A stretch of DNA of 5,537 bases from Vampirovibrionales bacterium (GTDB lineage: Bacteria; Cyanobacteriota; Vampirovibrionia; Vampirovibrionales; JAJTHC01). The notes beneath the pieces are model-generated. The model did no database searches. It saw only the letters and a program-made list of their open reading frames with translations, and had not been told where the DNA came from. Of the stretch, positions 5,400-5,537 are shown in pieces (positions within the stretch are counted from its first letter, which is position 1; the number at the start of each line of letters is the position of its first letter). The stretch is taken from assembly GCA_021299615.1 (NCBI GenBank), contig JAJTHC010000204.1, forward strand, positions 1 to 5,537, in the 5' to 3' direction. A program made the translations under genes and the position numbers.

Positions 5400-5537
5400 A
5401 TGTACGCCCCTGCCTTACCGCCATTGTCCCCCAAGCAAAAAATGCCAGATGTTTTTCCTAAAGGCTCAACATCTCATACTTATGTGCCTTACAACAATGT
5501 GCAAGACATCCCCACGAATTACATGAGGCGTCAAAGC
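5400..5537 (+). CDS. Start of an unidentified gene, 3' truncated by window edge
   Basis: From ATG at 5400 the frame is open to the window end (46 codons, MYAPALPPLSPKQKMPDVFP onward). The visible part is rich in proline and polar residues, without signal peptide, membrane segment or recognisable domain. The ribosome site is weak (AAGAGA at 5383-5388, about 11 nt from the ATG) and may be partly hidden in a small hairpin AAAGA/TCTTT (5382-5386/5391-5395). Support for this being a gene comes from the strong promoter-like sequence directly upstream and from codon use like that of the preceding gene. It is 48 nt downstream of the secreted protein gene in the same direction, so read-through is also possible. 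Function cannot be told. Confidence 0.65.
   Translation, partial: MYAPALPPLSPKQKMPDVFPKGSTSHTYVPYNNVQDIPTNYMRRQS

Overview
The window looks like bacterial chromosomal DNA of moderate GC, with loosely packed genes and long intergenic stretches that hold repeats. No rRNA, tRNA, transposase or phage gene is visible, so the taxon cannot be fixed. A CHASE2 adenylate cyclase, a matrixin-type metalloprotease and lineage-restricted secreted proteins would fit a cyanobacterium-related lineage such as Vampirovibrionia/Melainabacteria. That is a guess from general impression, and other Gram-negative groups also have CHASE2 cyclases.

Layout. (1) Positions 1-210 (+) are the 3' end of a small protein with a membrane segment followed by a coiled coil. 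(2) It meets tail to tail, with 4 bp of overlap, a large membrane-bound class III adenylate cyclase with a CHASE2 sensor domain (about 207-2450, minus strand) that carries a complete catalytic residue set. (3) Directly upstream of the cyclase lies a ~146-bp inverted-repeat element (2464-2609). Its minus strand is open for 39 codons and stops 10 nt before the preferred cyclase start. (4) A short divergent promoter region leads to a 294-aa matrixin-like zinc metalloprotease (2760-3644, +) with the full HExxHxxGxxH site, a Met-turn and no signal peptide. (5) The 729 bp from 3645 to 4373 contain no convincing gene. They do contain a run of hairpins, some followed by T tracts in one or the other direction (possible ncRNA or ncRNAs), and a 129-bp palindromic repeat (4191-4319) bracketed by a 10-bp direct repeat. 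(6) Positions 4374-5351 (+) encode a secreted or periplasmic protein of unknown function with beta-propeller-like stretches. (7) Positions 5400-5537 (+) begin another gene that runs off the window, apparently with its own extended -10 promoter inside the end of the preceding gene.

The genes do not form one operon: their order is convergent, then divergent, then co-directional with a long gap and separate promoters. The cyclase would turn an extracytoplasmic signal into cAMP. No cAMP receptor or other partner gene is in view, and a functional link to the protease or the secreted protein is not shown. The least explained parts are the repeat with an open frame ahead of the cyclase and the hairpin-rich intergenic region.
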